Positions 60,255-64,000 of a stretch of DNA of 64,000 bases are shown one piece after another. The stretch comes from Streptomyces sp. P3 (GTDB lineage: Bacteria; Actinomycetota; Actinomycetes; Streptomycetales; Streptomycetaceae). The stretch's first letter is position 1. Every line of letters begins with the position of its first letter. The stretch spans positions 1,302,001-1,366,000 of the forward strand of contig NZ_CP028369.1 in NCBI RefSeq assembly GCF_003032475.1, read 5' to 3'. The position numbers and the translations under genes are program-made. The notes under the pieces are model-generated. The model saw only the letters and a program-made list of their open reading frames with translations. It was not told the origin of the DNA and made no database searches.

Positions 60255-60279
60255 AGTACCTTACTTCAAAGTGGGTACT
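60255..60279. promoter_or_regulatory. Palindromic operator candidate of the HxlR regulator
   Basis: AGTACC (60255-60260) and GGTACT (60274-60279) are inverted with a 13-bp spacer containing TTACTT and AAAGTG. GTAC-type palindromes are typical of HxlR operators. It should control both divergent genes. Confidence 0.6.
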
Positions 60280-60346
60280 TTCGCTGAGTTAGCGCACCCC
60301 ATAGAGTTAGTGCATCCCCGCAGCCCCCACCAGGAGTGTCTGAGCC

Positions 60347-61204
<858 letters not shown>

Positions 61205-61236
61205 CGCGCCCGGCCGCGGACGCGCCGGCCACCCCG

Positions 61237-61284
61237 CCCCCGCCTGTCATGACCGTATGGCGATACGGGCATGACAGGCGGGGG
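61237..61284. terminator. Very strong hairpin after qorB
   Basis: Arms 61237-61251 and 61270-61284 form 15 perfect pairs. After one A/G mismatch a further 6 pairs (61253-61258 with 61263-61268) close on a GGCG loop. The total is 21 bp of stem, able to stop transcription in either direction. Confidence 0.85.
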
Positions 61285-61348
61285 TGCTCGGCGTTACCGT
61301 CGTCCACGCATGCCTGACGTGGGAGGGCCTGACGAGAGAGAGGGGCCC

Positions 61349-62302
61349 GTGGTGGTCGGGACGTCGAAGAGTGAGGGCCGGATAGGTCTGCTGAACGGCT
61401 TCGCGGCATACGGCATGTGGGGCCTCGTGCCGCTCTTCTGGCCACTGCTCAAACCGGCCGGGGCGACCGAGATCCTCGCCCACCGCATGGTGTGGTCCCT
61501 CGCCTTCGTCGGCGTCGCGCTGCTCGTGGTGCGGCGCTGGGCGTGGGCCGGAGAGCTGCTGCGGCAGCCTCGCCGGCTGGCGCTCGTGGTGGTCGCCGCG
61601 GCCGTCATCACGGTGAACTGGGGCGTCTACATCTGGGCCGTCAACAGCGGCCACGTGGTCGAGGCGTCCCTCGGGTACTTCATCAACCCGCTGGTCACCA
61701 TCGCCATGGGGGTACTGATCCTCAAGGAACGGCTGCGACCCGTGCAGTGGGTGGCGGTCGGCGTCGGCTTCGCGGCGGTGCTGGTGCTGACCGTCGGCTA
61801 CGGCCACCCGCCGTGGATCTCTCTTTGCCTCGCCTTCTCGTTCGCCACCTACGGGCTGGTGAAGAAGAAGGTCAACCTCGGCGGGGTCGAGTCGCTGACC
61901 GCCGAGACCGCCGTCCAGTTCCTGCCGGCGCTGGCCTACCTGATCTGGCTCTCCGCGCACGGCCACGCCACCTTCGCGAGCGAGGGCACGGGACACGCGG
62001 CGCTCCTCGCGTCCACGGGTATCGTCACCGCCCTCCCCCTCGTCTGCTTCGGCGCGGCGGCGATCCGCGTGCCGCTGTCCACGCTGGGTCTGCTGCAGTA
62101 CCTGGCCCCCGTCTTCCAGTTCCTGCTCGGCGTCGTGTACTTCGACGAGGCGATGCCGCCCGAGCGCTGGGCCGGTTTCGGCCTGGTCTGGCTCGCGCTG
62201 GTGCTGCTCACGGCGGACGCGTGGCGCTTCGCACGCCGCCCGAAGAGGCACGTCGAGGTGACCGAGGCGTCGATGGCGGCACCCACCCCCGCGGACGCCT
62301 GA
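61349..62302 (+). CDS. rarD: EamA-family transporter RarD
   Basis: A membrane transporter of the drug/metabolite superfamily with ten helices. RarD members were named for chloramphenicol effects and their substrates are uncertain. The family start region GFAAYGMWGLVPLFWPLLKP and the EamA repeats (HRMVWSLAFVGVAL; GVYIWAVNSGHVVEASLGYF, FINPL) are complete. The GTG at 61349 has AGAGAGAGGGG just upstream and gives 317 residues. ATG codons at 61310 and 61271 are in frame, but the second is within the hairpin. Confidence 0.85.
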   Translation: MVVGTSKSEGRIGLLNGFAAYGMWGLVPLFWPLLKPAGATEILAHRMVWSLAFVGVALLVVRRWAWAGELLRQPRRLALVVVAAAVITVNWGVYIWAVNSGHVVEASLGYFINPLVTIAMGVLILKERLRPVQWVAVGVGFAAVLVLTVGYGHPPWISLCLAFSFATYGLVKKKVNLGGVESLTAETAVQFLPALAYLIWLSAHGHATFASEGTGHAALLASTGIVTALPLVCFGAAAIRVPLSTLGLLQYLAPVFQFLLGVVYFDEAMPPERWAGFGLVWLALVLLTADAWRFARRPKRHVEVTEASMAAPTPADA

Positions 62303-62364
62303 CGACCCACCCCCTCCGGGCGATCCTCGGGCGCGGCGGCGTGCTCGCTGGTTGAGTGGACGGC

Positions 62365-62892
62365 ATGACGCAGACACCCGCAACGCCGCCCTCCCCCGCA
62401 ACGGCGTCCGAGGCCGCCTCGGCGGTCACGCCGCCCGCGCCCACGCCCCTGCACTGGAAGCTCGTGATCGACGCCGGCGACCCGCACGCGCAGGCCGACT
62501 TCTGGGCCGCGGCGCTGCACTACACGGCCGAGGACAACGGCGCTCTCGTCGAGCGGTTGGTGGAGCTGGGCGCGCTGCCGGGCGCGGCGACGGTGGAGTT
62601 CCACGGCCGGCCCGCCTTCCGGGACCTGATCGCCGTGCGCCACCCCGACGACCCGTACGACACCGACAGCGGCACCGGACTCGGGCGGCGGCTGCTGTTC
62701 CAGCGGGTGCCGGAGGCCAAGACGGTGAAGAACCGGCTCCACCTGGATCTGCACCCCGGTGCCGAACGGCGGGCCGAGGAGGTGGCGCGGCTGACGGCGC
62801 TGGGGGCGAGCGTGCTCCGGGAGGTCAAGGAACCCTCCGGTGAGTGGGTGGTGATGGCCGACCCCGAGGGGAACGAGTTCTGCGTGCAGTGA
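62365..62892 (+). CDS. VOC (glyoxalase-like) family protein
   Basis: The 175-residue protein has a Pro/Ala-rich N-terminal 25 residues. One vicinal-oxygen-chelate domain follows: LHWKLVIDAGDPHAQADFWAA, NRLHLDLHPG, DPEGNEFCVQ at the C-terminus. Members bind small hydrophobic ligands or metals; enzymatic activity cannot be stated. The start at 62365 (MTQTPATPP) was chosen over a GTG 9 bp upstream. No operon partner. Confidence 0.8.
   Translation: MTQTPATPPSPATASEAASAVTPPAPTPLHWKLVIDAGDPHAQADFWAAALHYTAEDNGALVERLVELGALPGAATVEFHGRPAFRDLIAVRHPDDPYDTDSGTGLGRRLLFQRVPEAKTVKNRLHLDLHPGAERRAEEVARLTALGASVLREVKEPSGEWVVMADPEGNEFCVQ

Positions 62893-64000
<1,108 letters not shown>

Overview
The window is high-GC actinobacterial DNA from a Streptomyces or close relative. 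GTG starts are frequent, codon third positions are almost all G or C, and the ribosomal/RNA polymerase order matches the conserved actinobacterial arrangement. No rRNA operon, CRISPR array or intact insertion sequence was seen.

Layout. (1) 1-24.6 kb is core information processing, mostly on the minus strand: fusA, rpsG, rpsL, then rpoC, rpoB, rplL, rplJ, rplA, rplK, nusG, secE, tRNA-Trp, and further on a HadA/HadB-like dehydratase pair, rpmG, tRNA-Met and tRNA-Thr. A small secreted ricin-type lectin gene sits between rpoC and rpsL, and two LppX/LprG-like lipoprotein genes sit between rplJ and rplA. aspC, an adenosine-deaminase family gene and murB lie between the secE and had segments. Good candidate promoters are visible upstream of rpsL, rpoB and rplJ. 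(2) 24.6-27.9 kb holds chromosomal accessory genes: a cytosine-deaminase-like amidohydrolase with a degraded active site, an NAD(P)-binding protein and two small conserved proteins.

(3) 27,936-39,597 is an integrated actinomycete integrative and conjugative element (AICE) of about 11.6 kb. It is bounded by a perfect 61-bp direct repeat made from the 3' half of a tRNA-Tyr gene, the class of target used by SLP1. Its order is: P-loop kinase and GntR regulator (minus strand); then on the plus strand Nudix hydrolase, small proteins and a Spd-like membrane protein, FtsK/TraB-type dsDNA translocase, SpdB-like protein, prim-pol replicase, small Cys/His protein, DUF3631-type ATPase, an array of 8-bp iterons, Xis and tyrosine integrase. 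The element also has a candidate clt repeat cluster after traB, a structured leader before the Nudix gene, operator-like repeats before the GntR gene, and a 19-bp repeat inside each end.

(4) 39.6-42.2 kb: yajQ, a GlsB/YeaQ protein, a YccF protein and htpX. (5) 42.4-52.5 kb is a tightly coupled minus-strand nuoABCHIJKLMN cluster. It has the membrane arm plus B, C and I but no nuoD, nuoE, nuoF or nuoG. (6) 52.6-59.8 kb: two tandem, partly gene-converted sensor kinases, a NarL-type response regulator, and the korAB pair for a ferredoxin-dependent 2-oxoacid oxidoreductase. The closeness of korAB to a complex I lacking its NADH module suggests, as inference only, a ferredoxin-linked electron route. 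(7) 59.8-64 kb: a divergent HxlR regulator/qorB pair, rarD, a VOC protein, a 27-bp minisatellite, and the 5' part of a secreted M28 aminopeptidase that runs off the window.
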